Assembly (NCBI RefSeq): GCF_003259435.1
Contig: NZ_QLMA01000001.1
Span: forward strand, 1,116,001-1,180,000
From: Chitinophaga dinghuensis
GTDB lineage: Bacteria > Bacteroidota > Bacteroidia > Chitinophagales > Chitinophagaceae
Reading direction: 5' to 3'
DNA length: 64,000 bases
Shown piece after piece: positions 37,072 through 46,605 of the stretch. Every line of letters starts with the position of its first letter. The first letter of the stretch is position 1. Under the pieces are notes generated by a model. The model was not told where the DNA came from. It saw nothing but the letters and a program-made list of their open reading frames with translations, and searched no databases. The position numbers and the translations under genes were made by a program.

Positions 37072-37079
37072 TAACTTTG
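37072..37079 (+). promoter_or_regulatory. Promoter -7 box for the bacilliredoxin gene
   Basis: TAACTTTG matches TAnnTTTG, 34 bp before the ATG at 37113. It overlaps the longer possible frame that starts at 37077, so the shorter protein is preferred. Confidence 0.55.
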
Positions 37080-37112
37080 TTGGAAATTTCAACTAAAAAA
37101 AACTGTTATTAT

Positions 37113-37526
37113 ATGTATCCAGCGGAATTAGTACTGCCTAGAAAGGCTGAGCTGACCGATTACGGTTTTGAAGAATTATTGACGAAAGCACAGGTAGACG
37201 ACACATTGAAACAAGCAGGTACAACCCTGGTGGTGATCAACTCTGTATGTGGCTGTTCCGCAGGTACAGCACGTCCGGGCGCGCTGATGGCGGTAGCTCA
37301 CAGTGAGAAAAAGCCAGACAGACTGACTACCAGCTTTGCGGGTTTTGACCTGGAAGGTGTGGCAGCTGTTCGTGAGCATCTGTTACCTTATCCTCCGTCT
37401 TCTCCGGCAATTGCCCTCTTCAAAGATGGTCAGTTGGTGCATTTCATCGAACGTCATATGATTGAAGGTCGCTCTGCTCAAATGATTGCGGCAAACCTTG
37501 CAGATGCGTTTGAACAATATTGCTAA
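37113..37526 (+). CDS. BrxA/BrxB family bacilliredoxin (DUF1094)
   Basis: This 137-residue thioredoxin-fold protein removes low-molecular-weight thiols from oxidised proteins in Firmicutes. It starts MYPAELVLPRKAELTDYGF and has the CGC redox motif in INSVCGCSAGTARPG. The later segment PPSSPAIALFKDGQLVHFIE and the ending LADAFEQYC complete the family pattern. Bacteroidetes carry this family although their thiol cofactor may differ. With trxB at 22 kb it belongs to the redox defence of the cell. It lies 124 bp before lgt. Confidence 0.9.
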   Translation: MYPAELVLPRKAELTDYGFEELLTKAQVDDTLKQAGTTLVVINSVCGCSAGTARPGALMAVAHSEKKPDRLTTSFAGFDLEGVAAVREHLLPYPPSSPAIALFKDGQLVHFIERHMIEGRSAQMIAANLADAFEQYC

Positions 37527-37649
37527 CCTAATCTTAAGAAATTTGAATTCTTAAATTCAAATTTGCTACGTACTTTGGTGGTTTGATTTTCCTTTAGATA
37601 AATTCGGCTTTGTTCATAGGAAAACTCAGATCACCAATTTTTTTTGGCT

Positions 37650-38954
37650 ATGTATCCTAATTTATATTACGCTTTTAAGGACCTGTTCGGCCTGGAAATC
37701 CCACTTCTCAAGTTATTCCAAACCTTTGGATTCTTTGTTGCCATTGCTTTTCTTGCTGCCGCCTATGTATTGACCCAGGAGCTGAAGCGCCGTGAAAAAC
37801 TGGGCTGGCTGAAAGGGGTACAGGAAAAAGTACTGGAAGGACAACCCGCTACTAATCCGGAAATAATTGTAAATGCCATCGTAGGTTTTATCCTTGGTTT
37901 TAAAATCCTTGGTCTTTTCTTCCAGTGGGATACTGCTATGCAGGATTTCCAGGGGTATATTATGTCCGGGCAGGGAAGCTGGCCGGCGGGTATATTACTG
38001 GCTGCCGCATTTGGTGGATATAAGATTTACAAAAGACAACAGACTATAAAGAATACGCAGCAGAAAGAGAAAATCGTTACCGTGATGCCGCATCAACGGG
38101 TGCCTGACTTTACGGTGATGGCTGCTATTGCGGGATTGATCGGTGCAAAAATTTTCCATAACCTGGAAAACTGGAACGATTTCATTGCCAATCCGGTGGA
38201 AGCGTTGCTTTCCTTCAGTGGTCTTACTTTCTACGGCGGTCTGATCGTAGCTGCAATTGTAATTATTAATTATGCCCGCAAAAAGAAAATCAATATCAGA
38301 CAGCTGATCGACAGCGCTGCTCCGGCACTGATGCTGGCGTATGGTATTGGTCGTATGGGTTGTCATTTCTCCGGAGATGGCGACTGGGGTATTTATAATA
38401 GCGCCTATGCTACGGATAGCGTAGGTAAAGTAGTGAAAGTAGCTCCTGCTCAGTTCTCAGCGGAAGTGGAGCGGAACTCCGCCTTCTTCCTGAATCAATA
38501 TCCTTCCCTGGATAAAATTCCTCATGCAGCCTTTGAAAAGCCGGCATCATTGGGTTTCATGCCTGATTGGTTTTTCGCTTATGGCTATCCGCACAATGTG
38601 GTAAGAGAAGGGGTACAAATGGCGGGTTGTGACGGTCAGTACTGCAAAGTGCTGCCTATAGCAGTATATCCGACTCCTTTATATGAAATTATTGCCTGTA
38701 TCGGGTTATTCCTCGTTTTATGGGCCATCAGAAAACGCATAACCGTGCCTGGGGTTATTTTTGGCATCTACCTGGTAATGAATGGTGTAGAGCGCTTTTT
38801 TATAGAGAAAATCAGGGTGAATACCAAGTATAATATATTCGGATTCCATCCTACCCAGGCGGAAATAATTTCTGCATTGATGGTAATTGGTGGTCTGGCA
38901 TTGATCTGGTATTGCCGTAAAAACAACAACAGTACAGCAACAGCAGTTTCCTGA
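37650..38954 (+). CDS. lgt: Prolipoprotein diacylglyceryl transferase, long form
   Basis: Lgt moves diacylglycerol from phosphatidylglycerol to the lipobox cysteine of prolipoproteins in the inner membrane. At 434 residues this is about 150 longer than E. coli Lgt. The extra length includes a cytoplasmic basic stretch and a periplasmic loop (VVKVAPAQFSAEVERNSAFF). Family marks are GRMGCHFSGDGDWG in place of GR.xNF.NGE.xG, and VERFFIEKIR near the end. The usual HGG motif reads YGG here, and the usual Glu of NGE is replaced. The family is clear; whether it is the main Lgt or a paralogue is not. Many lipoproteins in this window need such an enzyme. The start is the ATG at 37650, not the TTG two codons earlier. 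Confidence 0.85.
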   Translation: MYPNLYYAFKDLFGLEIPLLKLFQTFGFFVAIAFLAAAYVLTQELKRREKLGWLKGVQEKVLEGQPATNPEIIVNAIVGFILGFKILGLFFQWDTAMQDFQGYIMSGQGSWPAGILLAAAFGGYKIYKRQQTIKNTQQKEKIVTVMPHQRVPDFTVMAAIAGLIGAKIFHNLENWNDFIANPVEALLSFSGLTFYGGLIVAAIVIINYARKKKINIRQLIDSAAPALMLAYGIGRMGCHFSGDGDWGIYNSAYATDSVGKVVKVAPAQFSAEVERNSAFFLNQYPSLDKIPHAAFEKPASLGFMPDWFFAYGYPHNVVREGVQMAGCDGQYCKVLPIAVYPTPLYEIIACIGLFLVLWAIRKRITVPGVIFGIYLVMNGVERFFIEKIRVNTKYNIFGFHPTQAEIISALMVIGGLALIWYCRKNNNSTATAVS

Positions 38955-38963
38955 TAACGAGAT

Positions 38964-39389
38964 ATGCAAAGACATTCCACATTAGTACCACTGTCACATG
39001 AGCACAAACGACTCTTGTTTGTGTGCAGGTATTTGAAGAAAAATGCCGCTTCCTATGAGGGGTTCCCTTTGGAAACGCAGGCCAAATTTGAATATGTAGT
39101 ACGCATATTCCAGGAAGTGATGGTGCCGCACATCCAAAAAGAAGATCATTTATTTGAGAAGTGTTTCGGTAAGAATGCCAGTATTGACGCAGCTATCGCT
39201 GAACTACAGGCAGAACACCGTGTTATTTCCGGCATGTATGCAGTGTTGGCCGACAGCGCCAACCTGGAGGAGGACATGGACATCCTGGCCAACAGCCTGG
39301 AGGCTCATATCAGAAAAGAAGAAAGAGTATTTTTTGAACAATTGCAAAAGGAACTTCCGGATGTACTGGATAGTATCCGATTTGAATAG
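38964..39389 (+). CDS. Hemerythrin-like (HHE) domain protein
   Basis: This 141-residue all-helical protein has the spaced histidines of a hemerythrin-like four-helix bundle: SHEHKRLL near the start, VPHIQKEDHLF, AEHRVISG, and AHIRKEERVFF. Such domains bind a di-iron centre and can sense oxygen or help repair or store iron. It begins 9 bp after lgt, so the two are probably co-transcribed. A strong terminator follows. Confidence 0.85.
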   Translation: MQRHSTLVPLSHEHKRLLFVCRYLKKNAASYEGFPLETQAKFEYVVRIFQEVMVPHIQKEDHLFEKCFGKNASIDAAIAELQAEHRVISGMYAVLADSANLEEDMDILANSLEAHIRKEERVFFEQLQKELPDVLDSIRFE

Positions 39390-39429
39390 TATTCCTGTAT
39401 ATATATATTACAGCAATAGAAAATTTGAG

Positions 39430-39458
39430 AAACGACATCATTTGATGTCGTTTTTTTT
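39430..39458 (+). terminator. Terminator after the hemerythrin-like gene
   Basis: An 11-bp perfect stem (39430-39440 with 39443-39453) with a 2-nt centre is followed by a run of T. Confidence 0.85.
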
Positions 39459-39616
39459 ATGCAATTAGAAATGCATTGAACGTGTTATTACTTCTGTTAC
39501 CAAATTATCTACCTTCATTCTAGCACTTATTAACCGCAAACAATTCACTAAATTCTTTTTGTAGCTTTTCCATTGTTCCATTAATCCACGTTTTTATTAA
39601 TGCCAATTTTATAAGT

Positions 39617-40417
39617 ATGCATCGTATTTGCTGGGTTTTTTGTTTCCTCATTATTCATTCTACCGCTTTTGGTACCGGTATAGATTCCGCTATATCCCAT
39701 TTTAAATGGCAACATAAAGAACAGGTATTACCGGAAGGTATAAAGATGTCTGTTCCCGAAGGTTTTCGTTACCTGCAGCAACAGGACAGTTATGCATTGC
39801 TGAAAGACCTCTGGCATAATGAAGTGCACAGTGGGACTGTAGGTATGTTTCTGCCAGAAGATGTAAACCCAATGTCTAATCAGGCATGGGGCGTGACTGT
39901 AACCTACGAACCAATAAGGGAAGATGTTTACACCCGCATTTTTGACTATGAACATTTAATAGCAGAACGTAGAGCAGAACGACAACATCATATGCAGGTG
40001 GAGTGGCTGCTGCCTCCTCATTATGACATGGAGCATCATGCATTACATTATCCATGGATTTATAAGAAGTCGGCCGCCGATAAAGGCATTATTAATTATG
40101 AGGTAGTATTATTGACCACTCGTGGTCAGCTATGCCTGAATTTCTTCGGCGACTATGATCAGCTGGACGAAATGATGAAATATATGCCGGAACTGATAAC
40201 AAGTATTCATATGCATTCCGGATTGCAGAAATATTCAGGGGCAATTGGCGCAATGGGGCTCAATGGTAAGCCCAGTTTACTGGATGCCATCTATAATAGC
40301 TGGTTATTTGTAGCCGTGATGCTATTCCTGGTATTATTTGTTTATGGTATGCAGTATTTTCATAAACGTTACACCCCCTCCAGGCCAAGAATAATAGTCG
40401 ATGCCAGTTTAAACTAA
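39617..40417 (+). CDS. DUF2167-like exported membrane protein
   Basis: This 266-residue protein has an N-terminal signal-like segment and one membrane segment near the C-terminus (LFVAVMLFLVLFVYGMQYF). The region between resembles DUF2167: ISHFKWQ, LPEGIKMSVPEGFRYL, VHSGTVGMFLPED, WGVTVTYEPIREDVY, VEWLLPPHYDMEHHAL. It is shorter and more diverged than typical members. Function is unknown. A hairpin terminator follows. Confidence 0.65.
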   Translation: MHRICWVFCFLIIHSTAFGTGIDSAISHFKWQHKEQVLPEGIKMSVPEGFRYLQQQDSYALLKDLWHNEVHSGTVGMFLPEDVNPMSNQAWGVTVTYEPIREDVYTRIFDYEHLIAERRAERQHHMQVEWLLPPHYDMEHHALHYPWIYKKSAADKGIINYEVVLLTTRGQLCLNFFGDYDQLDEMMKYMPELITSIHMHSGLQKYSGAIGAMGLNGKPSLLDAIYNSWLFVAVMLFLVLFVYGMQYFHKRYTPSRPRIIVDASLN

Positions 40418-40450
40418 CATCTCCCGAAACCACATATATTATTATATAAC

Positions 40451-40490
40451 AGAAAGGGATCGCCTGCCATCGCAGGTGGTCCCTTTCTTA
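40451..40490 (+). terminator. Terminator after the DUF2167-like gene
   Basis: A 17-bp stem with two G-U pairs and a 3-4 nt loop (40451-40467 with 40471-40487) is followed by T-rich sequence. The rest of the gap to 40774 is AT-rich without a clear gene. Confidence 0.65.
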
Positions 40491-40774
40491 TTTTATGCAG
40501 TTTTCTTCTATTATAGCTATTGAATACCCTTTAAGGTTGTTTTGCGACAATCTTAATTTTTTTTCAAAAGGTTTGAAACATACCTGATTATCAGTCGTCT
40601 TCCTGTCATAATCACAAACTTTACCAATCATCCCTGTCTACAGACCGTTTGTGTAAAACTATGTACTATGCAATACATAATACCTACTTTTACACTGTAG
40701 TTGTTAAACTACTGTAGTATATAAACCAAGGATCTTTAAACATTCTAAGTACTAAATACCTAAACCGCCCATAT

Positions 40775-43246
40775 ATGAAAGCAACTTTTAAAGCGATAAT
40801 GTTGACAACCAGTGTTATCTGCGCTGCTTTAAGCTCTCATGCTCAAAACAACACCAAAGTAACCGGCAGTGTGAAGCAAGCCGGAGATAAACCTGTAGAA
40901 TTTGCCACTGTAACCCTTCTCAAAGCCAGCGATTCTTCCCTTGTAAAAGGAGCGGTCGCCGACATTAACGGTAAGTATGAATTCGAAAATATCAAGCAAG
41001 GAAAATATATTATTGCTGCCGCCTTTGTTGGGATGAACAAAGTGTACAGCAATAGCTTTGACCTTAAAGGAACTTTTGCAGCCCCTCCATTGGTACTGAC
41101 TACCAATGCCAAAAATCTGAAAGCAGTAGACGTTACTGCCCGCCGGCCTTTCATCGAACAGAAAATGGATCGCCTGGTGGTAAATGTTGAAAGTAGCATT
41201 GCTACTTCCGGCGGTACTGCCATGGAAGCCCTGGAAAAATCTCCCAATATCACTGTGGATAAAGATGGTAACATCTCTATGAAAGGTAAAGGGGGAGTGG
41301 TTATCTTGATTGACGGTAAACAAACGAATATGTCTTCTTCAGATGTGGCAGAACTGCTGAAAAGCATGCCAGCTACCTCTCTGGACCAGATTGAACTGAT
41401 TTCTAATCCTTCCGCCAGATATGATGCTGCCGGTAATGCAGGTGTCATCAACCTGAAACTTAAGAAGAACACCAACTTCGGAACAAATGGTAATGTAACA
41501 GTAGGTAGCACTTTCGCCACTTATCCTGGTTATAATGCCAGTCTGAATCTGAACCACCGGAATGCTAAATTCAATGTGTTCGGATCATTAAATAACAACT
41601 ATCGTCATACCAGACAGAATCTGGGCGTATACCGTTCCCGTGAAGAAGATAAAGGTATGCAGGTGTTCGATCAGAATAATCTGATGGATAACGAATCCAA
41701 ATACCTGGGTGCCAGAGTAGGAGCAGATTATTTCATCAATAAGAAAAATACGATTGGGGTACTGGTGGATCTGACCGGCCGCAATCAGGAGCTTCCTAAT
41801 AATGGAATTACCAAAATGGGATATGGTAGTGTGGTGGATTCCATCCTGAATACCAATTCCTCGAATTCAAGTCGCTGGAGAAAAGGTGGCTACAACGTGA
41901 ACTATCGTGGTATTCTGGATTCTACAGGGAAAGAATTGAACATTGACCTGGACTATGCGAGAAATACTGATGCAAGACCTGCCGACATCCGCGCTTTAAC
42001 TACTGATGCGCTGGGAAAACAAACTTTCAGTTCAGATACTTCCCGTAATAATCAACAGTCCAGTATTACCATTAAGACGGCGAAAGTGGATTATGTGCAG
42101 CCGTTGAAAAATAAAGCTAAACTGGAATTGGGTGCTAAAAGCAGTTTCGTGACTTCTGATAACGATGCGCGTTTCGACTCTTTACGTACCAATAACTGGG
42201 TGGCAGACACCATGCGTTCCAATCACTTTATCTATAAAGAAAATGTGAATGCGGCATATGTGAACTACAGCCAGCAGTTTGATAGATTGCAAGTGCAGGT
42301 GGGACTTCGTGCGGAGCAGACAAATGTTTCCGGTACCTCTACTTCCCTGCGTAAATCTCAGCAGGGCGCTATTAAGAATGATACCAGCTACTTCAATCTG
42401 TTTCCAAGCGCGGCCATGAGTTACAAACTGAATAAGAGCAACAGTTTCGGTCTTAGTTACAGCCGTCGTATTCAACGTCCGAGCTATGAGGATCTGAATC
42501 CCTTTGAATTTTATATCGACAGATATACCAAACAAGCTGGTAACCCTTATCTGAAGCCACAGTATTCCAACAATTTCGAGTTGTCTCATACTTTTAAGGA
42601 TTTCCTGATCACAACAGTAGGTTATATCCATACAAAAGATATGATGATGCGTATACTGGAAGCAGACAGAGACCCGGCAACAGGTGATACTACCGTATTA
42701 CGTTACAAATACATGAACGTAGCAAAATCTGATAACCTGAGTTTGAGTATTGCTGCACCTTTTCCGATTACCAAATGGTGGAACAGTTACACCACGATGT
42801 CTGTCTATTACAATGCTTACCAGGCATACGTAAACGACAACCATGTGAATATGAATGCAGTAGGTTATTTTGGTCGTACGCAGCAGACATTTAGTCTTAC
42901 TAAAACCCTGACTGTAGAAGCGGCTGTGTTTTATCTGTCTCCACAGATCTCTGATAACGAGTTATTCCGTATGAAGTCTATGTGGAGTCTGGATTTGGGT
43001 TTACAGAAGAAAGTATTGAAATCAAAAGGTACTATCAAGCTGAATGTAACCGACTTGTTCCGTACCCAGTATTTCAGAGGATCATTTGATAATGCGGGTA
43101 TGTCTACCGCCATTCACAACACTTGGGATTCAAGACAGGTAAGACTTTCCTTCAACTATCGTTTTGGAAATACAAATGTAAAAGCCGCCCGTGATCGTAG
43201 AACAGGCTTACAGGATGAGCAGAATCGTGTAAAGGGAGGCAATTAA
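40775..43246 (+). CDS. TonB-receptor-like outer-membrane protein with carboxypeptidase-like N-terminus
   Basis: This 823-residue protein has a signal peptide ending near SSHAQ and a carboxypeptidase-regulatory-like Ig domain (VTGSVKQAGDKPVEFATVTL). A plug-like domain follows (LEKSPNITVDKDGNISMKGK, VILIDGKQTNMSS, IELISNPSARYDAAGNAGVI). A large beta-barrel (about residues 240-800) ends close to LSFNYRFG. This is the outer-membrane beta-barrel type common in Bacteroidetes. No SusD partner lies next to it, so import of large glycans is not implied. The substrate is unknown. It has its own terminator and precedes the ECF sigma operon by 314 bp. Confidence 0.85.
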   Translation: MKATFKAIMLTTSVICAALSSHAQNNTKVTGSVKQAGDKPVEFATVTLLKASDSSLVKGAVADINGKYEFENIKQGKYIIAAAFVGMNKVYSNSFDLKGTFAAPPLVLTTNAKNLKAVDVTARRPFIEQKMDRLVVNVESSIATSGGTAMEALEKSPNITVDKDGNISMKGKGGVVILIDGKQTNMSSSDVAELLKSMPATSLDQIELISNPSARYDAAGNAGVINLKLKKNTNFGTNGNVTVGSTFATYPGYNASLNLNHRNAKFNVFGSLNNNYRHTRQNLGVYRSREEDKGMQVFDQNNLMDNESKYLGARVGADYFINKKNTIGVLVDLTGRNQELPNNGITKMGYGSVVDSILNTNSSNSSRWRKGGYNVNYRGILDSTGKELNIDLDYARNTDARPADIRALTTDALGKQTFSSDTSRNNQQSSITIKTAKVDYVQPLKNKAKLELGAKSSFVTSDNDARFDSLRTNNWVADTMRSNHFIYKENVNAAYVNYSQQFDRLQVQVGLRAEQTNVSGTSTSLRKSQQGAIKNDTSYFNLFPSAAMSYKLNKSNSFGLSYSRRIQRPSYEDLNPFEFYIDRYTKQAGNPYLKPQYSNNFELSHTFKDFLITTVGYIHTKDMMMRILEADRDPATGDTTVLRYKYMNVAKSDNLSLSIAAPFPITKWWNSYTTMSVYYNAYQAYVNDNHVNMNAVGYFGRTQQTFSLTKTLTVEAAVFYLSPQISDNELFRMKSMWSLDLGLQKKVLKSKGTIKLNVTDLFRTQYFRGSFDNAGMSTAIHNTWDSRQVRLSFNYRFGNTNVKAARDRRTGLQDEQNRVKGGN

Positions 43247-43290
43247 TCCGCGTACCAGGAAAGGTTTTTTAGGTATATATAAGGATGGAA

Positions 43291-43326
43291 AAGCGCGGTT
43301 TCAATGTTTTTGGACCGCGTTTTTTT
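43291..43326 (+). terminator. Terminator after the receptor-like gene
   Basis: A short GC-rich stem (43294-43299 with 43314-43319) and a 14-nt loop are followed by seven T. The rest of 43327-43560 is AT-rich; no gene was seen there. Confidence 0.65.
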
Positions 43327-43560
43327 CATTTCGTCACAGAAAACAGGAAGTTGGTGGAATTTGGCCGATGTTATAGGGAGATTGACGTTACATTTGAAAA
43401 AAAATATCTTGCTTATATAAGATCCCGATTGTCTATATAGTATACTGATATTTAATAATGTAAGTCACAAATACGCTCTGGGTATTGCTGATAAGAGACC
43501 CTCCCGCCCGAAAAAATAATTCTGGAGCGTGCAACCTTTCATACAATCATTGTCTTTATA

Positions 43561-44127
43561 ATGAAAGCATCAGAAAACACCTTGAATCAAACGTTATTAG
43601 CCGAGAATGTGGTAGACCGCTGCAAGAAGGGGGACGTTCGCGCATTTCGCGAGCTGTACGATTCCTACTCCGCAGCAATGTATAATATTTGTCTTCGTAT
43701 GACCAATCACGTTAGTGATGCAGAAGATATCTTACAGGAGGCATTTATACAGGTCTATCGCAGTATTGAGAAGCTGGAACGTGGCGCCAGTTTGAGTGCC
43801 TGGATCAAGCGAATTGTGGTAAATCATTGTCTGAATTATCTTCGCAAAAAGAAAGTCTACTTCGAAGAAGTGGAAGATGTGGAGGTATCAGAGGATAACG
43901 GGGTAGATGAAGTGCAGTTCAGTTGGACGGTAGCCGCGATTAAAACGGCTATAGACACACTTCCTACAGGATATCGGACGGTGCTGAATCTTTATCTTTT
44001 TGAAAATTATTCCCACAGGGAAATAGCAGAGATGCTGGGAATATCCGAATCGACTGCGAAAACGCAGTATATGCGGGCAAAAGAGAAGGTGAGACAGATT
44101 GTAAATCAGCAAAACTTAATGAATTAA
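43561..44127 (+). CDS. ECF-type RNA polymerase sigma factor
   Basis: This 188-residue extracytoplasmic-function sigma factor has region 2 (FRELYDSYSAAMYNICLRM, DAEDILQEAFIQVYRSI) and region 4 (LPTGYRTVLNLYLFENYSHR, then EIAEMLGISESTAKTQ). Such factors switch on envelope or stress genes when an anti-sigma lets them go. The stop codon overlaps the start of the next gene by one base, so the two are translated together. The whole operon continues to 46538. Confidence 0.92.
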   Translation: MKASENTLNQTLLAENVVDRCKKGDVRAFRELYDSYSAAMYNICLRMTNHVSDAEDILQEAFIQVYRSIEKLERGASLSAWIKRIVVNHCLNYLRKKKVYFEEVEDVEVSEDNGVDEVQFSWTVAAIKTAIDTLPTGYRTVLNLYLFENYSHREIAEMLGISESTAKTQYMRAKEKVRQIVNQQNLMN

Positions 44128-44684
44128 TGTCGGACAATTTCGAGCAATTTATTCAACAAAACAGGGCGGCCTTTGAGCAGCCCGGACCATCGCCCAGGAT
44201 ATGGGATGCGTTGGAGAAGGAACTGAGTAAGAAGGAAGAAAAGGGCCGGGTAGTAAGAATGTTGTCATCAAATTGGTTTAAAGCAGCCGTGATAACATTA
44301 TTATTAATCAATGCAGGGGTATTGTTCCTCTTTGTAAAGCACAAGCAGTCCCGTAGTGACGTAGCGCTGATGATTCCTGAGATGCAGGAAGCGCAGGTAT
44401 ATTATAGTTCCAGGATTGAAGCCAGATTGGATTCTATCAAAACTTATCCGGCAGGTGAGTTGGGATTGGACAGTTCCGCCTTAAAGGAATTGGAGCTGAA
44501 AAATGAGACATATAAAATGCTCGAGAAAGAGCTGAAAAATAATCCTGGTAATGAAAGAATCCGCGCGGCCATCATCAGGTACTATCAAATGAAATTGGAT
44601 CTACTAGACAAAATCCTGGAAGAGATGCAGGCCAAACATGCAGTTCCGGGTGATTTAAAAAAGCAATATGAAGAGAAAATTTAG
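44127..44684 (+). CDS. Single-pass membrane protein, putative anti-sigma factor
   Basis: This 185-residue protein has a cytoplasmic N-terminus (IQQNRAAFEQPGPSPRIWDA), one membrane segment (WFKAAVITLLLINAGVLFLF, about residues 48-68) and a helical periplasmic part. Its place directly after an ECF sigma gene, with a one-base overlap, and its topology fit an anti-sigma factor. It does not show the zinc-binding motif of ZAS anti-sigmas or a FecR domain. The assignment rests on context and topology. It overlaps the next gene by 17 bp. Confidence 0.7.
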   Translation: MSDNFEQFIQQNRAAFEQPGPSPRIWDALEKELSKKEEKGRVVRMLSSNWFKAAVITLLLINAGVLFLFVKHKQSRSDVALMIPEMQEAQVYYSSRIEARLDSIKTYPAGELGLDSSALKELELKNETYKMLEKELKNNPGNERIRAAIIRYYQMKLDLLDKILEEMQAKHAVPGDLKKQYEEKI

Positions 44685-45753
44685 TTTCCTATTATGCCTT
44701 TTACTTCCCCTCCTTGCACTGGGAAATACCGGGGACGAAGCCTTCAAGAGAACAGAAGTTAAAACCTACAGTGTATCTAATGGCGCACAATTGAAAGTGA
44801 GCAATAAGTATGGACAGATAGTTATTCACACGTGGAACAAAAATGAAATAAAGGCAACAGTAACGATCACCGGTTTTGGTAAAAGTGATGCAGAATCGCA
44901 GAATATTGTAAGTTCTGTGAGCATCAGCGGTAAGCAGGTGGATAACAGCGTATCACTGAGTACAGACTACAATCCGGGTGGTTCTGGTAGTCGCTGGTTT
45001 AACTTTGGAAGCAATAAGAATTCTAAAGATTATGTGAGTATAGATTACGACATCTATGTTCCGCAATCGTTGCAGATGGCATTTTTTGACAACAATTTCG
45101 GAGATCTGGTTGTGGGAGACAAGATTACATTTCCTATTAAGTTCACGTTGAATTATGGTAATTATGATATCCGTGATGCAGGAGATGTGCAACTGACAGT
45201 AAACTATTGTAGCAAGGGGCGCATAGGTAAAGCAGGAGCGGTTAATCTGAGGAGTAATTACTCTGATATGAAAGCAGAAAGCATCCGTAGTTTGTCGGCC
45301 GTCTCTACTTACAGTACTTGTGCAATTGGCGCTGTGGGAGATGCAACCATTAAAGCTACTTATGATGATTATAAGCTGGAAGATGTAGGTAGCCTGAATC
45401 TGGTGGGTACTTATACAGATGTAGTGGCAGCAGGATTACGGGAAGATCTGACCGCGACATTAACTTACGGCGATTTGAAAGTACGTAAGATAGCCACAAC
45501 ATTCAAGGGTGCAAACATTCGTATGACCTATTCAGATGCGAAGTTGACTTTTGCCCGCAGAGTGCCTTTACAACTGGATTTTCACTTCGTATATGGCGGT
45601 ATTAAAACCGGCAGTATGGAATTGAAAAATGTAATTTCAGACAAGAAATCTGTTAAATGGGACTATACCGCCCTGGCTAATGGAGGAACAGAGCAATCGC
45701 CTAAGATCAGAGCCTCTGGTACCAATGGAGATATCTCCATTGATGTAGAATAA
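44668..45753 (+). CDS. Exported DUF4097-like beta-helical protein
   Basis: This 361-residue protein has a signal peptide ending near ALGN. It is then a repetitive strand-rich fold with short turns such as VQLTVNYCSKGRIGKAGAVN, LRSNYSDMKAESIRSLSAVS and IKATYDDYKLEDVGSLNLVG. Repeats of about 19-20 residues suggest a beta-helix or DUF4097/DUF2807-like solenoid. The function is unknown. It is the likely output of the ECF system in the same operon, placed in the periplasm or on the surface. Confidence 0.75.
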   Translation: MKRKFSFLLCLLLPLLALGNTGDEAFKRTEVKTYSVSNGAQLKVSNKYGQIVIHTWNKNEIKATVTITGFGKSDAESQNIVSSVSISGKQVDNSVSLSTDYNPGGSGSRWFNFGSNKNSKDYVSIDYDIYVPQSLQMAFFDNNFGDLVVGDKITFPIKFTLNYGNYDIRDAGDVQLTVNYCSKGRIGKAGAVNLRSNYSDMKAESIRSLSAVSTYSTCAIGAVGDATIKATYDDYKLEDVGSLNLVGTYTDVVAAGLREDLTATLTYGDLKVRKIATTFKGANIRMTYSDAKLTFARRVPLQLDFHFVYGGIKTGSMELKNVISDKKSVKWDYTALANGGTEQSPKIRASGTNGDISIDVE

Positions 45754-45815
45754 AGTACAGCATACCCTTACCATTTTAGACATAACCATTCTAAATCCTT
45801 TAAGTATATAACGTC

Positions 45816-46538
45816 ATGAAAAAATTAACTGCTATTAGCCTGGCATTCATAGCTGCCATCGTATTATTATCCTCATTCAAAACCTGGAATGAGCGGGTAA
45901 AAGGAAGCGGTGTTGTGAAGACAGAAGACCGTAGTGCTGGGAAGTTCACCGGTATTGCCACCAGTGGTATTTTTAAAGTGGAGCTGACACAGGGAAATTC
46001 AGAAAGTATCAAGTTAGAAGCGGAGGATAATATTTTACCGATCATTGAGACGAGAAACACTAACGGAACGCTGGAAATTTTCATCAAGAAAGGATACAAT
46101 ATTCAGACGAACAAAGACATTAAGGTATTCATCACCATGGCGGAACTGAAGAGATTATCGCTGAGCGGCGCTTGCAAAGTGACTTCCACCAATAGTTTCA
46201 AAGGAGATAAGCTGAATATCGACCAAAGTGGCGCCAGTGTAGTGAAACTGGACGTAGCGATGAGTAACCTGATGTTGGCATTATCTGGTGCTGCAGTAGT
46301 AGATTTATCTGGTAAGGCTAACAGTATGAATATTGGCGCGAGTGGCGGATCTCATATTCGTACCACTGGTCTCAGCACTGAAACCGTAAAGATTGGATCT
46401 TCCGGTGGATCTGAGATTGAAGTAAACGCGGTGAAGTCGCTCACAGTAAGCTCATCCGGCGGTAGTCAGGTAAAATACAAGGGTACGCCTGAGGTTCAGC
46501 AATCCCTTTCAGGCGGAGCCAGTGTGAGCAAGTACTAG
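45816..46538 (+). CDS. Exported DUF2807 (head GIN domain) protein
   Basis: This 240-residue protein has an N-terminal hydrophobic segment (SLAFIAAIVLLSSF) and a DUF2807 domain: GSGVVKTEDRSAGKFTGIAT, LKRLSLSGACKVTSTN, MNIGASGGSHIRTTG and SLTVSSSGGSQVKYKG. Short strands with conserved S-G-G turns point to a beta-helix. The family is described as putative adhesin or head domain; the real role is not established. It follows the DUF4097-like gene by 62 bp. Confidence 0.82.
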   Translation: MKKLTAISLAFIAAIVLLSSFKTWNERVKGSGVVKTEDRSAGKFTGIATSGIFKVELTQGNSESIKLEAEDNILPIIETRNTNGTLEIFIKKGYNIQTNKDIKVFITMAELKRLSLSGACKVTSTNSFKGDKLNIDQSGASVVKLDVAMSNLMLALSGAAVVDLSGKANSMNIGASGGSHIRTTGLSTETVKIGSSGGSEIEVNAVKSLTVSSSGGSQVKYKGTPEVQQSLSGGASVSKY

Positions 46539-46557
46539 AGATAATGACCAATTTCTT

Positions 46558-46565
46558 TATATTTG
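46558..46565 (+). promoter_or_regulatory. Promoter -7 box for yajQ
   Basis: TATATTTG matches TAnnTTTG, 41 bp before the ATG at 46606. No TTG was found at -33. Confidence 0.45.
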
Positions 46566-46605
46566 CCGCTGTAGAAAGCAGCTTATATACTAAAAATTGT
46601 CAATT

